IMG/VR virus record: IMGVR_UViG_3300006735_000001
Coordinates: 1-64,000 of that record
Source: a virus
DNA length: 64,000 nucleotides
Reading direction: 5' to 3' (one strand)
A model generated the notes under the pieces. It did not search any database, was not told the origin of the DNA, and worked only from the letters and a program-made list of their open reading frames with translations. The number at the start of each line of letters is the position of its first letter. Position 1 is the first letter of the stretch. This document shows, piece after piece, positions 9,037 through 18,831 of this stretch. A program made the translations under genes and the position numbers.

Positions 9037-10056
9037 TTATGCGTTCCAATATGGTTCAACTTTGTCTAATAAAGATAACACTGTTTCTTCATTCTCAGGT
9101 TTCTTTAAAAACTCTAAACATTCTGCTGGTCTTTTACCTAATCTAACTCCACTATCTAATGGTTCAATCCAACCATTTGCTTTTGTAGTTAAAAACCTAT
9201 AATAAAGACCATCTTTAACTAATGCTCTTAGTTTTAATTCTTCCATATCTAAATTTACTACATCTAAAAAGTTCTGAGCCGCTCTTTTTTTGTTTGACTC
9301 ACCACCATTACCATTTATATAGTCATCCATATTTTCATACATAACATCATTAGGTGTTGATTTAGTATATTGTGCACTATCTATATCACATACTTTAGAT
9401 ACATATAATAACTTACTTATATTTGTATCATATAAATCTGTTAACTTTGATATAGCTCTATTCCTTAATTTAGTATATTCTGTTCTAGTTGTTAGAGTTT
9501 CCTGAACAGTATCTAAATAAAATTTTGGTTCTTTTTGTGCTTTCTTAGCATCTTTTAATGATTTAGCAACTATAGAAAAACCACCAGCTTTTATTGCATA
9601 TAATTTAATTTTATCATATGGATCAACTTCTGGATCAAGAAATACAGGATCGTTTCCACATCTTAGATCTATTCTATCCCAGAACTTAGAATTATCTGGC
9701 TTCATTACTGTAAGCTTATTCCAAAAATCTTTATCTTCTGGATCTACTACATTAGCAGCTAGTTCAGCTTCTAATTCAGAAACTACTTTTCTAATTTCTG
9801 CTATTTTTGCTTTCTTTTCTTTAGAGGGTAACATTTTTACTTCAGGAGCAAACTCATTAAGTCCTGTTACATATCTTTTTACCCCATTTAATTCTAAACA
9901 TGCTAAACTTTCATGATGTATTACTCCATCATGTAAAGCTAATCCATATTGTTCTAAGCCCATATTCTCTTTTTGAGCATTGAAGTAAGGTCTTATAGCT
10001 AGTGAGCTACTTTTTTTTGCATGTTGATACTTCTCAACAATAGTGTAATCTTCCAT
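9037..10056 (-). CDS. Uncharacterised virion-operon protein (339 aa)
   Basis: A mixed alpha/beta protein with a long charged coiled-coil-like helix at about residues 76-100 (LPSKEKKAKIAEIRKVVSELEAEL) and a helical C-terminal half. No recognised catalytic motif is present. It lies between the capsid unit and the connector gene and is separated from the 81-aa gene by a terminator-like hairpin and an inverted repeat, so it may start its own unit. Probably a structural or assembly protein; I do not recognise the family. Confidence 0.6.
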   Translation of the reverse strand: MEDYTIVEKYQHAKKSSSLAIRPYFNAQKENMGLEQYGLALHDGVIHHESLACLELNGVKRYVTGLNEFAPEVKMLPSKEKKAKIAEIRKVVSELEAELAANVVDPEDKDFWNKLTVMKPDNSKFWDRIDLRCGNDPVFLDPEVDPYDKIKLYAIKAGGFSIVAKSLKDAKKAQKEPKFYLDTVQETLTTRTEYTKLRNRAISKLTDLYDTNISKLLYVSKVCDIDSAQYTKSTPNDVMYENMDDYINGNGGESNKKRAAQNFLDVVNLDMEELKLRALVKDGLYYRFLTTKANGWIEPLDSGVRLGKRPAECLEFLKKPENEETVLSLLDKVEPYWNA

Positions 10057-10101
10057 ATCTTATTGGTTTTAATAATTAATAAATGTTATACATAGTCAAA
10101 A

Positions 10102-10117
10102 GTACAATTATTTGTAC
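10102..10117. promoter_or_regulatory. Perfect inverted repeat GTACAA-N4-TTGTAC
   Basis: A 6-bp perfect inverted repeat (GTACAATTATTTGTAC) lies 46 bp upstream of the 339-aa ATG, between a terminator-like hairpin and the gene. It could be an operator or part of a promoter. The GTATATT-N5-TATAG element is not present here. Confidence 0.35.
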
Positions 10118-10133
10118 AGTTATTATTAAATAT

Positions 10134-10159
10134 TTCTAAAGCAAGGATTAAACCTTGCT
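10134..10159 (-). terminator. Probable intrinsic terminator after 81-aa gene
   Basis: An AGCAAGG/CCTTGCT 7-bp stem with a 6-nt loop lies 12 nt past the stop of the 81-aa gene. On the minus strand it is followed by the modest T-stretch TTTAGAAAT. Confidence 0.6.
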
Positions 10160-10171
10160 ATAGTTATTTGA

Positions 10172-10417
10172 CTAAGTCAATACAATGTGAATAGATGAAT
10201 CTCCATCTTTCAAATAAAGATCACCTTTTTCTAATCCGGCTGCTTTTGCAGCAGTTTCATCTGCATATGTATCAGAACCAGCAAGATCACGCAGCCAGCT
10301 AATTACTAGATTTACATGAAGTAACCTAGCATTACCCGTCTGAGCTCTTGTAACTCCTTCAAATGCAGGACTTTCAAACTGTTGACTCAATTTGTATACT
10401 TGCTTTGGTGCTCCCAT
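10172..10417 (-). CDS. Small virion protein (81 aa)
   Basis: The C-terminal 30 residues (ETAAKAAGLEKGDLYLKDGDSSIHIVL) follow the pattern A..AGL..GDLY...GDS.I.IV, found at the ends of many small phage structural proteins and fibres. It lies immediately downstream of the major capsid gene but is isolated between two terminators. A decoration or head-associated protein is plausible. Confidence 0.6.
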   Translation of the reverse strand: MGAPKQVYKLSQQFESPAFEGVTRAQTGNARLLHVNLVISWLRDLAGSDTYADETAAKAAGLEKGDLYLKDGDSSIHIVLT

Positions 10418-10443
10418 GATTATTTTGTTTTAAAGATTAAAAT

Positions 10444-10468
10444 AAAAAGGAGGAGAATTAACTCCTCC
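10444..10468 (-). terminator. Strong intrinsic terminator after major capsid gene
   Basis: On the minus strand a GGAGGAG/CTCCTCC stem with a 6-nt loop is followed by TTTTTATTTTAAT. It begins about 17 nt past the capsid stop. Strong termination here is consistent with very high capsid expression. Confidence 0.85.
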
Positions 10469-10484
10469 CTTTTGATTATTAGTT

Positions 10485-12104
10485 CTAGAATGATCCTCCT
10501 GTTATAGGGTTTCTCATTACAATTTTTAGAACTTTAGTTGGATCCTTAACCCAAATAGCTGGCATGGTCTGAGTCATATAAACTCTATATCCATTGAATT
10601 GTCCAGTAGAAGCAAAACCTTGAGTTCTTCCCATGTAGTCCATAGTACCATTTTGGTAGAACCACTTAAGTTGATTATCCCAAGAAAGTTTCAACAAGTG
10701 AATGTTGTCATTTCCTTCATCTGTTACATCAAAAATAATAAAGCTAAATGAACTTAGAGGTCTACCATCAATCAATGGATTCTCAATGTCATTAGTGTTT
10801 AAGTTATCAAATGCTGGATTTAATACAAACTTAACGTTAGCTAAGAATGGAATAGTAAAGCTTGTGTAAGCAAAACCAAAATCTAAATCCATACCAGAAC
10901 CTTGTACAGCTCCAATTTGTGATGCATTTTGAACTAAACCTGAACCATAAACTTCATCAGCAATTGCTTTGTTGATCAATTGCATACCACCAATACCTGT
11001 TTGTACAATTAATGATCTTTGTGGATCTGGCCCTTTAAACTCAACTTTACCTTGATAGAAGTTATAAAGTTCAGACTTAAACATATCAAGAGTAAATGAT
11101 GACTTGTTATATACTCTTTTGAAAGAGTTATCTAACTGTGACCATAAACCTACAGACAATCTAATATCATCTGGTCCGTCTTGTTTAATTCTACCACCTT
11201 TACCCCACATTAGGTAAGTTTCAATATCTGTTGCAATTTTAGATAAATGTGCTGCTTCCATATTTGTAATGAAAGTTCTTGTAAGAGTTCCATTTTCAAA
11301 TGCTTCTCTAGCACCAGCTTTACCCATTGTTGCTACTAACCCTTCAATACTAGGTACTGATGGATTGTTAGGATCATTATCAAAGTTTCTCCAAATCTCT
11401 GTAACAGGTACAGTTCCATCAGCATTCAATCCGCCTTTAATCATAAGATCAGCACGGCTTGAAATAGAATAGTGTACGTGTGCTTCAGCTCCTCCTACAA
11501 AATTGTAGAATTCTCTGAATCCAGAACCTGTTTCAATGTCAGAAAATCTTTCACCATATTCTCCTCTTGCAGAACCTTTTCTAAAGAACTTTGTTCCTTT
11601 AGCTAGATATTTATTATCTAAAGATGCTGCGTTGTTGTTATTTACTAATTGTACTTGATAAACATATCCATCACCTGCAGGAATAATATCATCTGCTGTA
11701 ATGTAAAGTTCAAGACCGTTATACTTGTCATAAGTGATAATATCACCGTGACCAAACGCTCTTTTGTTGATCTTAATCTTAAAGTAGGTTCCATCAATAC
11801 CTTTGCTAGCGTTAGCAGGTTCAATGTCAGCTACAATGTAAGGAAGATCTTGTGCAATAGGAGTCTGCCATTTGTACTCACCTCTAGCATTATCCACAAG
11901 TATTGTATTCTTTCCACCAAAGGAAGCCATTTGATATAAAGGCATTTCTACCTTTTGGGTCATTGCCCATAAATCAATTGGTCCCATATCCATAGGCTCA
12001 GGATTACCAAGCATTTGGGTAAGGTGATAAGAATCAACATGTGAACTAGCTTTGTAGCTTGTATCTCTTAGAAAGATCCCATTATTTAAAACCGGAGTTG
12101 CCAT
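10485..12104 (-). CDS. Putative major capsid protein (539 aa)
   Basis: Assigned mainly by context: TerL, portal, an acidic scaffold-like protein and then this gene, followed by a strong terminator. The 539-aa protein is mixed alpha/beta, lacks membrane or catalytic motifs, and has a long extended N-terminal arm, an internal beta-rich region (FKIKINKRAFGHGDIITYDK) and a C-terminal beta segment (KVLKIVMRNPITGGSF). This is compatible with an HK97-fold capsid protein with insertions, of the size seen in crAss-like phages. The start MATPVLNNGI is preceded by an A/T-rich leader. The fold itself cannot be shown by eye. Confidence 0.75.
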   Translation of the reverse strand: MATPVLNNGIFLRDTSYKASSHVDSYHLTQMLGNPEPMDMGPIDLWAMTQKVEMPLYQMASFGGKNTILVDNARGEYKWQTPIAQDLPYIVADIEPANASKGIDGTYFKIKINKRAFGHGDIITYDKYNGLELYITADDIIPAGDGYVYQVQLVNNNNAASLDNKYLAKGTKFFRKGSARGEYGERFSDIETGSGFREFYNFVGGAEAHVHYSISSRADLMIKGGLNADGTVPVTEIWRNFDNDPNNPSVPSIEGLVATMGKAGAREAFENGTLTRTFITNMEAAHLSKIATDIETYLMWGKGGRIKQDGPDDIRLSVGLWSQLDNSFKRVYNKSSFTLDMFKSELYNFYQGKVEFKGPDPQRSLIVQTGIGGMQLINKAIADEVYGSGLVQNASQIGAVQGSGMDLDFGFAYTSFTIPFLANVKFVLNPAFDNLNTNDIENPLIDGRPLSSFSFIIFDVTDEGNDNIHLLKLSWDNQLKWFYQNGTMDYMGRTQGFASTGQFNGYRVYMTQTMPAIWVKDPTKVLKIVMRNPITGGSF

Positions 12105-12172
12105 AATTGTTCTTGTTTTTGATTGTTATTAATTAATTACTCTATTTATTAAATTACCTTAATTTAATTCTT

Positions 12173-13495
12173 TTAAATTCTTTTAAAAATGTTTTGTGGC
12201 CTACTTAACTTTCTTCCAGCTGACTTACTTTTCTTTTCTGCTTCAGCTTGACTAACTCCTAATGATGCTCCTCCTGCATTTGATTGTTCAGTCTTTAATT
12301 TTCTAACTGTTTTCTCAACGCTTTTTTGAGCACCTTTATCCATTATTTTTGCTTTATATCCTTCTGGATCTTGCAACAACCATAATGCCTCAGAAATTAA
12401 TCCATAATTAGGCTCAACAAATTGATACTTTTCAAGTAAGTGTCCTAATAAATTAGTATTGTTACCACTTACTGATGGATAATTAGGTTGAACTAAGCCA
12501 TTATATAACATAGCTTGTGTCTTTCTGTCTACTTTGACATCACCTAGCTTACCATCTTTTAATGTATCATATACATTTTTCATATATGCTTTTGATGCTT
12601 GTTCTTGTTGTTTCTTTTTAAGCTCTTGTTCTTGAAGCTTTTGTGCAACAACTTTTTCTTGCATCTTATCTAACTTAGGTTTAAACTTATTTGCTTGTTG
12701 TTCTAACTTACCTAAGTCTTTCCAAATTTCAATTTCTTCTTGAATCTCTTCTTGAGTACCATAACCAGTAGCTCCTAAGTATTCAGATATTATTTTTTCT
12801 TGGTCAGTTGCTTTCTTAACATTTAATTGTTTAGTACTCTCTACTTGTGATAGAGTAGCAAATAAACCTTTCATATCTTTACCCCCATCAGCAACATATC
12901 TAGCAGCTATTTGAAGTTCTTGAGGAAGACTTTGAAAAAATTGCTTTGGTGTTTCTTGTCTCACCTGATTTGCTCTTTCTTCTAAGTTAGCCTCTATAAG
13001 CTCTTCCCAATCTTTTGCAGAATAATCTGTTAAAGATTTATCATCATCAAAAGGAACAATTTTTTCATCCTTAATCAATTTGTCAAATACATCAGATATT
13101 CCTGATATTGGTTTTCTACCTCTTTTAGATTTAGCTTCTGTTACTTCTTCTTCCTCATTATCTATATCTAAAGATTCTATAATATCTTTTCCTTCTTCTG
13201 TAGATTCTTTAGTTTCTTTGGTTTCTTCTACCTCTGTTTTATCTTCAGGAGTATCTGTTACCTTTGTTTCTTCTACATTGTCATCTACCTTAGCAGTTAT
13301 ATCATCTGCATCATCAGAATCAGGATCTAAAAACTTCATATCTGATTTTTTATTTATACCAGAAAAAATGTTTTTAGGGGTAGAGTCATCTTGAATTATA
13401 TCCGCACCTGTTGGGGCTACATTAAATATTTCATCTAGATTTACATCTACTTGTTCTACTTTACTTTTTACAGTTTTTGTTTCCGTATCACTCAT
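12173..13495 (-). CDS. Acidic scaffold-like protein (440 aa)
   Basis: Residues about 1-125 are extremely acidic and low-complexity (runs of D, E, T and K), followed by an AT-hook-like KRGRKP at about 125. The rest is charged helical and coiled-coil (KLEQQANKFKPKLDKMQEKV, QEQELKKKQQEQASK) with a basic C-terminal tail (KSAGRKLSRPQNIFKRI). The location between portal and capsid, the acidic helical body and the basic tail are typical of phage scaffolding proteins. It is preceded by a variant late promoter at 13526..13542. Confidence 0.65.
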   Translation of the reverse strand: MSDTETKTVKSKVEQVDVNLDEIFNVAPTGADIIQDDSTPKNIFSGINKKSDMKFLDPDSDDADDITAKVDDNVEETKVTDTPEDKTEVEETKETKESTEEGKDIIESLDIDNEEEEVTEAKSKRGRKPISGISDVFDKLIKDEKIVPFDDDKSLTDYSAKDWEELIEANLEERANQVRQETPKQFFQSLPQELQIAARYVADGGKDMKGLFATLSQVESTKQLNVKKATDQEKIISEYLGATGYGTQEEIQEEIEIWKDLGKLEQQANKFKPKLDKMQEKVVAQKLQEQELKKKQQEQASKAYMKNVYDTLKDGKLGDVKVDRKTQAMLYNGLVQPNYPSVSGNNTNLLGHLLEKYQFVEPNYGLISEALWLLQDPEGYKAKIMDKGAQKSVEKTVRKLKTEQSNAGGASLGVSQAEAEKKSKSAGRKLSRPQNIFKRI

Positions 13496-13525
13496 AATTA
13501 TGTTGGTTTTAAAAATTTATACTTC

Positions 13526-13542
13526 TTACATATATAATATAA
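13526..13542 (-). promoter_or_regulatory. Variant late promoter upstream of scaffold gene
   Basis: Reads TTATATTATATATGTAA on the minus strand. Against GTATATT-N5-TATAG it keeps TATATT and the 5-nt spacer but diverges in the second half (TGTAA). It ends about 31 nt before the scaffold ATG, within the 20-86 nt range of the perfect copies. Confidence 0.4.
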
Positions 13543-13613
13543 GAAATGTTTTTAACTATAAACTTATAATATTTGGTTAATTTTAAAAATAATTTGCAGT
13601 ATATAGCTAACGT

Positions 13614-16364
13614 CTATTTTTTATTGTCAGATTTAGGAGAATCATATTTATTTTTGTTTTCTCTTGCTATTTGAAGTTTAGTGTCAGCTATTTGTTTTTG
13701 TGAAGCAATTTTTTCTCTTTCAACTTCTAATCTACTATTTTCCAGCATAGACTTATTAGTGTTTTGTTGACGTTGAAGATTCATTTGTTCTCTATATTGA
13801 GTTTGTTGTCTAATATCTTTCATAGCATCCTGATAATCAGACTGTTTGTTTTGATTTATATCAACCATAGAACCATAACCAGCTGATCTTATTTCAGCAA
13901 GAAGGACATCATTTTTTCTATCCTTTTCATTTTCATTTATCTCAACTTGAAGTTTTTGTTGCTCTTCTTGAGCTTTAGCTTGTATTTGTTGCTCTTGCAT
14001 CTGGCGTTGTTGATCCATTTCTTGCTGTCTTTGAGCTTGCATTCTTGTTTCAGCATCTTTAAGTATATCTGATACCTCTGCAATTGAGTCAGCTTTTACA
14101 ATATTTCCTAGTTCATAAATACTTGCACCTGTAGTATTATTTGTAAGAGCCATTTGTTTTAAGTTTTCTAGTATAGCTCTGTGGTTAGTTTTAGTAGTTG
14201 CAAATACATTAAAATCTCTAAGTAATAAATCAGTGCCATTAATAGTAAAATTAACCTTCTCAGCCTCTGTAGAGATATATTGTAATCTTATACTTGGTGT
14301 ATTACTATAATAATATTGTGCTAAATCAGTTCTCATCTGGTGAACTCTTGGCATTAAATGATCTGAATGCTGTACAAAATACATTTCTGTTTGAGCATAA
14401 GATTGCTGCATAGCTTGTACTACACCTGTTGCTGTTTGAGCTGATACAGCTCCTCCTAGACGTTGTGGATTTACACCTATAGCATCAAAACATTGTTGTT
14501 TAAAATAATTAGCTAATTGTATTCTTGACATTAATCTATTAGTTTGCTCCATGTTTAGAGTTTGATAATGATTAAAGTTAGTAGCATTTTCAGTATTAGT
14601 AATAGATGTATCTAATGGTAACATTTGAAAGTCTTTCATTGCTACAAATGCTTTAGCATAATTATTTTTACCCCAATCCTCACCCATTGAATGACGAGGT
14701 AAAGCATTTTGATCAAACATAATAACTGTACCTAATTCATCTATTAAGATATCTGCAATCTGGTTATTAACCATATTGTAACCAACCTGATAAGCTTTCA
14801 TTAAATCTACTAATGAAGTTGATCTTGTATTTCTATCTGAAAATACTCTTCCTTCTACAGGAAGCTTACAACCATATAATGAATTATTTCCTTTAAATTG
14901 AAAAGGTAATCTACCAGGCTTAGTTCTATTGATACCAATATATATTGGATTAATATTATCACCCATAGTAGATCTCCACATTGCTGGTAAATTTGGTCCT
15001 AATTTTACACCTCCCCATACTTCATTAATCCAAATCCAATCAATATGTTCACCACCTATTAAATTATCTTTAGTTTTACTTTTAAAGATTGATGTATCAT
15101 ATACTGCCTTTTTAGTAATTCTAAATGTTTCATCAACTATCTCTTGAGTTATTTCACCATCTTCTTCTATCTTAGTTAGATGTCCAACTTTTCTTTGAGT
15201 TTTCCAATATATGGTAGAAACTCTCATCAAGTTACCTTCACCCCACATTTGTACATCTTCTCCTTCATTTAATATTTCACTTAAAATATCACCACCATTA
15301 GCAGGATCATTATGATAATTACTTACAAATTGTCTATATGGTAAACCAGGCATTTCAGTGTTCCATGCATGAGATCTTTTTGGATCATAGTATGAACCAT
15401 CATTTTGGTATCCGTTAACTTGATATTGAGCAGATCTTGCTGGATATATTTTTTGTAGTGAGGTAAGTTGTTTCTCATCCATTAAATATCCATATCTATC
15501 TACTACATCTGATACAGTCATTAAATCTACTTTACCTACATAATTTGAATCTGAGATATATCTTTGTTCTGGAGACTTTTGGTAAAAGCTTAATACTGGG
15601 TTCCATAATTCTATATCATAATCATCTTCTAACATTCGGAAATGCCAAAACTCTCTGTCTGCAATAAGCATATCTCTAAATCCTCTTTCTTCAAGCTCTT
15701 GCATTTTAAATCTTTCCTCATCTACATTTAATTGATGAGTAGCCCACTCTTCTATCATACTTCTATATGACTTGCTAAAAAAGTCTTCAATCTCAGGTAA
15801 TGTTTTTAAATTTTCTGGCTTTAGTTGTTGTACAGCTTGTTCTGAACCAGGATCCATTCCCATTGCAATCATTTTTTGAAGCATTTCTGCTTCAGCATCT
15901 GCAAGTAAGGATTCTTCAACCTGCATTTTCTTTTGTTCTAACATCTCATTATAAGATGTATCATCTACTGCTCTAAATTGTACTTTAGTATATCTTTTAG
16001 CAAACTCACCTGATAAAACATTTACTACATTTGGAATAATTGGATAAAATTTTAACTCAAGTGCAGAATCATTTTCTTGAGTAAGAGTTTCCATTAAATC
16101 TTTATAGTCATTATCAGGCTCTATAATATAATCTGACTTATCAATAATACCTTTTGCTAGCTTGTAATTTTTTAGTAAACGCCTAGCATTATTACGTAAA
16201 AACTCAATACCTTGTAGTTCAAGCCAGTCTAAATTCCATGCCGCCCAATCATCTGTTTTATCTTTATATGGTAAAAACTGAATAGGTTGTGTTAGACTTG
16301 AAAACGTTGGTCCATCCTCAGCTTTAGCACCATTTTTAAGTTGCATTGCATTTAATACTCTCAT
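13614..16364 (-). CDS. Portal protein (916 aa)
   Basis: A long portal of the size seen in crAss-like and other Bacteroidota phages. It ends 1 nt upstream of where TerL stops, so the two form one unit. The middle holds a region with portal-like helices and turns (AYQVGYNMVNNQIADILIDE, then FDAIGVNPQRLGGAVSAQTA, then GVVQAMQQSYAQTEMYFVQH). Residues about 775-916 are a Gln-rich coiled coil (QQEMDQQRQMQEQQIQAKAQ). Portal forms the dodecameric DNA channel and docks TerL. The assignment rests on order and overall character; the sequence is too diverged for a residue-level proof. Confidence 0.8.
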   Translation of the reverse strand: MRVLNAMQLKNGAKAEDGPTFSSLTQPIQFLPYKDKTDDWAAWNLDWLELQGIEFLRNNARRLLKNYKLAKGIIDKSDYIIEPDNDYKDLMETLTQENDSALELKFYPIIPNVVNVLSGEFAKRYTKVQFRAVDDTSYNEMLEQKKMQVEESLLADAEAEMLQKMIAMGMDPGSEQAVQQLKPENLKTLPEIEDFFSKSYRSMIEEWATHQLNVDEERFKMQELEERGFRDMLIADREFWHFRMLEDDYDIELWNPVLSFYQKSPEQRYISDSNYVGKVDLMTVSDVVDRYGYLMDEKQLTSLQKIYPARSAQYQVNGYQNDGSYYDPKRSHAWNTEMPGLPYRQFVSNYHNDPANGGDILSEILNEGEDVQMWGEGNLMRVSTIYWKTQRKVGHLTKIEEDGEITQEIVDETFRITKKAVYDTSIFKSKTKDNLIGGEHIDWIWINEVWGGVKLGPNLPAMWRSTMGDNINPIYIGINRTKPGRLPFQFKGNNSLYGCKLPVEGRVFSDRNTRSTSLVDLMKAYQVGYNMVNNQIADILIDELGTVIMFDQNALPRHSMGEDWGKNNYAKAFVAMKDFQMLPLDTSITNTENATNFNHYQTLNMEQTNRLMSRIQLANYFKQQCFDAIGVNPQRLGGAVSAQTATGVVQAMQQSYAQTEMYFVQHSDHLMPRVHQMRTDLAQYYYSNTPSIRLQYISTEAEKVNFTINGTDLLLRDFNVFATTKTNHRAILENLKQMALTNNTTGASIYELGNIVKADSIAEVSDILKDAETRMQAQRQQEMDQQRQMQEQQIQAKAQEEQQKLQVEINENEKDRKNDVLLAEIRSAGYGSMVDINQNKQSDYQDAMKDIRQQTQYREQMNLQRQQNTNKSMLENSRLEVEREKIASQKQIADTKLQIARENKNKYDSPKSDNKK

Positions 16365-18551
16365 TTATCTAAAGTTTTTGAATCCAGATCTTCTTGTATT
16401 TGAATTTCTATTAGTTTTTTTACGCCCAATATTTTTGAACGGACTATACTTTAATTTAGTAATTTTTTGTGACTTAACCAAGGATTTCTCTTCAGTTTCA
16501 CGTCTTTTACTATATCCCCTGTTTGACTGTTGAATTTTAGAAAATGCCACCAATGCACAAAAAGAAACCATTCTATCCACATTCAAACCAGGATGATATG
16601 CCATCATTTCTTTAATTAACATTTGATCTGGTATACGTTCAATACCAAAAGTTTGTGAAATAACATTACCTTCAACATCTAACTCTTCATCTATAACCTC
16701 TCTTAAAAATTCTATACCATAAGATATTAAATGACTTTTAAATAAAGTACCTGTATTTTTCCAACCATACTCTTGATATACTGTTCTATTAGATCCTAGA
16801 TCTTTTAAAAATAATATCTGTTGTTTAGGTACTAAATATCTTTGTTTTTTTCTAGCAATCATATGTTGAATAAATAAAGAAATATTATTCTCCACTATTG
16901 TCCATGCATTATACCACTCTATGATATATTCTAATCTTTCATGTGTTTTATTAATATCATCATATCTACCACACCATGATGCTACTACTTTATCTTTTTC
17001 TATAAATTGTTCTATATCTCCCGCTTCATTAGTACGTGTTACTTCTGTAGCATTTTTATACACAAAGATACTACATAATGAATCTGACGTAGTAGTCTTT
17101 CCTTCTGACACAGGATCAATAGATGCATAGTATGCTCCAAATTGAGGATCTTTGATTGGACGTTCCCATACAACTATACTACCTGTTTTATCTTGTTGTC
17201 TTTTATTTACTGGAAATTCAGATATAGGTAATTTGGTTGTTCTTTTTGGGACAATACCTTTTTCATCCCTATCTAAAGTAATTAATTCATATGGATATGA
17301 TTTTTCTTCTATACGTTTTAATTGTCTACTTAATAGTCCCTGTGGAAAAATTGATTCTTTTCTATAAGCAAATGCTTCAGAAATATTTAATGGCTTCTGA
17401 GATATTCTAAGTTGAAACTGTTCAGAGTTTAATTCAACCTTCCATCTTTCTCTTTCTAATTTAATAGCTGCAATTGCTTCATCAATTAAACTATTACCGT
17501 ATTCATCAATGTATGGTGGCATAGACCATTGTTCAGGAATAAATAAACCTGCCATACCAATTGTTCCATCAGCATCTATTAAATTTGTTTCTACTGCATA
17601 TATATCATTTCCAACTGGATTAAGTATCATATCTTTAAGTGGATTACATTGTGATAAATCACCCACTGATCCTGCTGCAATAAACATACCTGTAGTTACC
17701 ATACCAGAAGACATAGCAGGACGTAAATACTCATAAGTTTCTGACATTTTAGGTGCTATACCTGCTTCCTCATGAAAAAAATATGTACATGGTCCACCTA
17801 CACCAGTAGTAGCATTTTTCTCAAATGAAGCACCTTGTATTTTAGATTTTAAACCTCTAGAAGTTTTTCTATTATTAATTTTAACTTCTATCTGTTGTTG
17901 CCATAATAATACTTTTTCTGGATTACTAGGTCTATACCAGGCAGTATGCTCATTTAAAAAAGTTTTATATTCTTCTAAAAATTTCCAAGAACCTTTATCA
18001 TTTATATAATCTTTTAATGAAGCCCCAATCTTACATATAGATCCTTCTTCAAACCAATACTGGTTAATTATTTTAGCCATATGAAAATATGAAGAAGCTA
18101 TTTGCCTTTTCTTTAATATGGCTGCATGTTGATTATTTAACTCAGCAATAATTTCATATAATGCCATATGATATTGTGCATCTCTTACTTTTGCAAAACC
18201 ATATTTTTTTTCTTCTTTATCAAAAATAGGTAAAAAGTTAAGCCACATATAGTAATCTCTGGTAAGATACCATTCATTATTACCTTCTTTATATATTACT
18301 CCTTCTCTACATTTAATCTTTTCAAATTCCCAATAAGCAGTAAAGTCTTTTGACCTAAAAGGTTTATTACAGTAATGTCCTTCTTCATTAAATATTTTAG
18401 CTTGTTCATTAAAAGACCAGGCAATCTTTGTAAAATTATATTCACCTGGTTCTTTAAATATACTTTCTAAGTATTCTCTAAAACTTAAATCACTTTCAAA
18501 TGTAGTAGTAGTCCATTTTTTATTTTCATATGTAGGTATGTTTCTACTCAT
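16365..18551 (-). CDS. terL: Terminase large subunit (728 aa)
   Basis: DNA-packaging motor ATPase and nuclease. A terminase-type Walker A variant (KKRQIASS, about 147-154) and Walker B (CTYFFHEEAG, Glu about 261-262) are visible in the N-terminal ATPase domain. A coupling-type segment (MFIAAGSVGDLS) follows. The C-terminal RNase H-like nuclease starts at YYASIDPVSEGKTTTSDS (Asp 478), continues with IVENN, and has a final conserved block (NVDRMVSFCALVAF). The C-terminus is a basic tail. The start overlaps the GroES stop by 8 nt, and the stop abuts the portal start. Confidence 0.9.
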   Translation of the reverse strand: MSRNIPTYENKKWTTTTFESDLSFREYLESIFKEPGEYNFTKIAWSFNEQAKIFNEEGHYCNKPFRSKDFTAYWEFEKIKCREGVIYKEGNNEWYLTRDYYMWLNFLPIFDKEEKKYGFAKVRDAQYHMALYEIIAELNNQHAAILKKRQIASSYFHMAKIINQYWFEEGSICKIGASLKDYINDKGSWKFLEEYKTFLNEHTAWYRPSNPEKVLLWQQQIEVKINNRKTSRGLKSKIQGASFEKNATTGVGGPCTYFFHEEAGIAPKMSETYEYLRPAMSSGMVTTGMFIAAGSVGDLSQCNPLKDMILNPVGNDIYAVETNLIDADGTIGMAGLFIPEQWSMPPYIDEYGNSLIDEAIAAIKLERERWKVELNSEQFQLRISQKPLNISEAFAYRKESIFPQGLLSRQLKRIEEKSYPYELITLDRDEKGIVPKRTTKLPISEFPVNKRQQDKTGSIVVWERPIKDPQFGAYYASIDPVSEGKTTTSDSLCSIFVYKNATEVTRTNEAGDIEQFIEKDKVVASWCGRYDDINKTHERLEYIIEWYNAWTIVENNISLFIQHMIARKKQRYLVPKQQILFLKDLGSNRTVYQEYGWKNTGTLFKSHLISYGIEFLREVIDEELDVEGNVISQTFGIERIPDQMLIKEMMAYHPGLNVDRMVSFCALVAFSKIQQSNRGYSKRRETEEKSLVKSQKITKLKYSPFKNIGRKKTNRNSNTRRSGFKNFR

Positions 18552-18819
18552 CTCTAATTATAGCAAATACATCTCCTGCTTGAACTAGTAAATGTTCTTC
18601 ATTATCATGTTTCATTGGAGTTGGCATTGCATAATCTGCATACTGAACTATATCACCTACTTTAATTTCTTTTACTTCTTGTCCTACTCCTACTACTGTA
18701 CCTTTAAACTCCTTCTTTTGAGCTATTTCAGGAATGATTAATCCCCCTGCAGTTTTAGTTTCAACTTTCCACTTTTTTAATAATAATTTGCTACCTACTG
18801 GAATAATTTTTTGTGCCAT
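18544..18819 (-). CDS. groES: GroES-type co-chaperonin (91 aa)
   Basis: Full-length Cpn10 fold: PVGSKLLLKKWKVETKTAGG, then IIPEIAQKKEFKGTVVGVGQ, VGDIVQYADYAMPTPM and the closing DVFAIIRDE. The mobile loop (VETKTAGGLIIPE) retains the hydrophobic tripeptide (LII) that binds GroEL. It would form the heptameric lid for the host chaperonin, as T4 gp31 does, and help fold the capsid protein. It lies directly upstream of TerL with an 8-nt overlap, so it is expressed with packaging and capsid genes. Confidence 0.93.
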   Translation of the reverse strand: MAQKIIPVGSKLLLKKWKVETKTAGGLIIPEIAQKKEFKGTVVGVGQEVKEIKVGDIVQYADYAMPTPMKHDNEEHLLVQAGDVFAIIRDE

Positions 18820-18831
18820 AATTGTTGATTT

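Noticed and set aside
10445-10468. GGAGGAG in the plus strand as a Shine-Dalgarno site
   Set aside because: It is one arm of the minus-strand terminator after the capsid gene, and no plus-strand gene follows.
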